This document shows positions 6,604-6,769 of a DNA stretch of 6,769 nucleotides, in pieces. Both the position numbers and the translations under genes were made by a program. The notes beneath the pieces are model-generated. The model was not told the origin of the DNA. It did not search any database and saw only the letters and a list, made by a program, of their open reading frames with translations. How positions within the stretch are numbered: position 1 is the first letter of the stretch; each line of letters starts with the position of its first letter. This DNA is from Yimella sp. (lineage in GTDB: Bacteria > Actinomycetota > Actinomycetes > Actinomycetales > Dermatophilaceae), in the NCBI GenBank assembly GCA_030150425.1, contig JASLFY010000342.1, forward strand, positions 1-6,769, written 5' to 3'.

Positions 6604-6769
6604 TCAGTCCGCGGAGAGGACACCGTCGCGTTCGGTGTAGGTCTCGCCGGTCCGCGGGCAGCGATAGCGCCCCTCGGTCCGGTCCTCCAGTGGCACGCCG
6701 GCCCGCCCGACCCAGCGCAGGAAGCGTGCCGGGACACCGGCGACCAGCGCGAAGTCCGGCACGTCCTTG
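6604..6769 (-). CDS. C-terminal end of a probable left-handed beta-helix acetyltransferase (partial)
   Basis: Only the last 54 codons, ending in TGA at 6606-6604, are in the window; the start lies beyond the right edge. The visible segment KDVPDFALVAGVPARFLRWV is the conserved end of hexapeptide-repeat (left-handed beta-helix) acyltransferases, where the chain leaves the helix with a V-P-x-[FY]-A-L-V-x-G-x-P-A-R turn. After it come GRAGVPL and a short tail, RYRCPRTGETY, resembling the CP-x-TG-x-x-Y ending of WbpD-like UDP-sugar N-acetyltransferases used in surface polysaccharide synthesis. That subtype is an inference from the tail; another sugar or amino-acid O/N-acetyltransferase is possible, including one of the lysine pathway (DapD-like), although the tail does not look like DapD. 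It lies immediately upstream of dapB on the same strand. Confidence 0.65.
   Translation of the reverse strand, partial: KDVPDFALVAGVPARFLRWVGRAGVPLEDRTEGRYRCPRTGETYTERDGVLSAD

Noticed and set aside
1..6769. Search by eye for tRNA, CRISPR repeats, insertion-sequence ends, or a new defence or mobile system
   Set aside because: Nothing of this kind was seen: no spaced repeats, no transposase or integrase motifs, no tRNA-like folds, and all long stretches are accounted for by recognisable housekeeping or catabolic genes.

Overview
The window is high-GC DNA with codon use, GTG starts and tightly packed genes typical of the class Actinomycetes; I cannot place the genus from sequence alone. It holds a complete L-lactate uptake and oxidation locus with its probable regulator, followed by an unrelated leftward block containing a DedA membrane protein gene, the lysine-biosynthesis gene dapB and the tail of a sugar-type acetyltransferase gene.

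Left part (1-5116). A GntR/FadR-family regulator, cut by the left window edge, is read leftward from about position 419. Facing it across a 125-bp gap is a four-gene rightward operon: lactate permease (lldP, 545-2272), then lutA (2269-3015), lutB (3012-4496) and lutC (4493-5116). Each of the three gene junctions overlaps by exactly 4 bp (GTGA, ATGA, ATGA), so the four proteins are probably made from one message with translational coupling. The gap carries the perfect palindrome TGGTCTGACCA (522-532), which fits the TNGTNNNACNA pattern of LldR/FadR-type operators and lies just downstream of a possible -10 element. The simplest reading is that lactate enters through LldP, the LutABC iron-sulfur complex oxidises it to pyruvate at the membrane or in the cytoplasm, and the divergent regulator represses the operon until lactate is present.

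Right part (5089-6769). All genes here are leftward. The dedA-family gene (5089-5736) ends inside the 3' end of lutC, giving a 28-bp tail-to-tail overlap. Upstream of it lie an 8-bp perfect hairpin (5761-5780), dapB (5809-6564) and the C-terminal 54 codons of a probable left-handed beta-helix acetyltransferase, cut by the right edge.

No RNA gene, mobile element, CRISPR array or insertion sequence is visible. The window looks like ordinary chromosomal metabolism; I do not see evidence of a previously undescribed system. The points most worth checking are the predicted operator, the overlapping gene ends and the unusual dapB neighbourhood.
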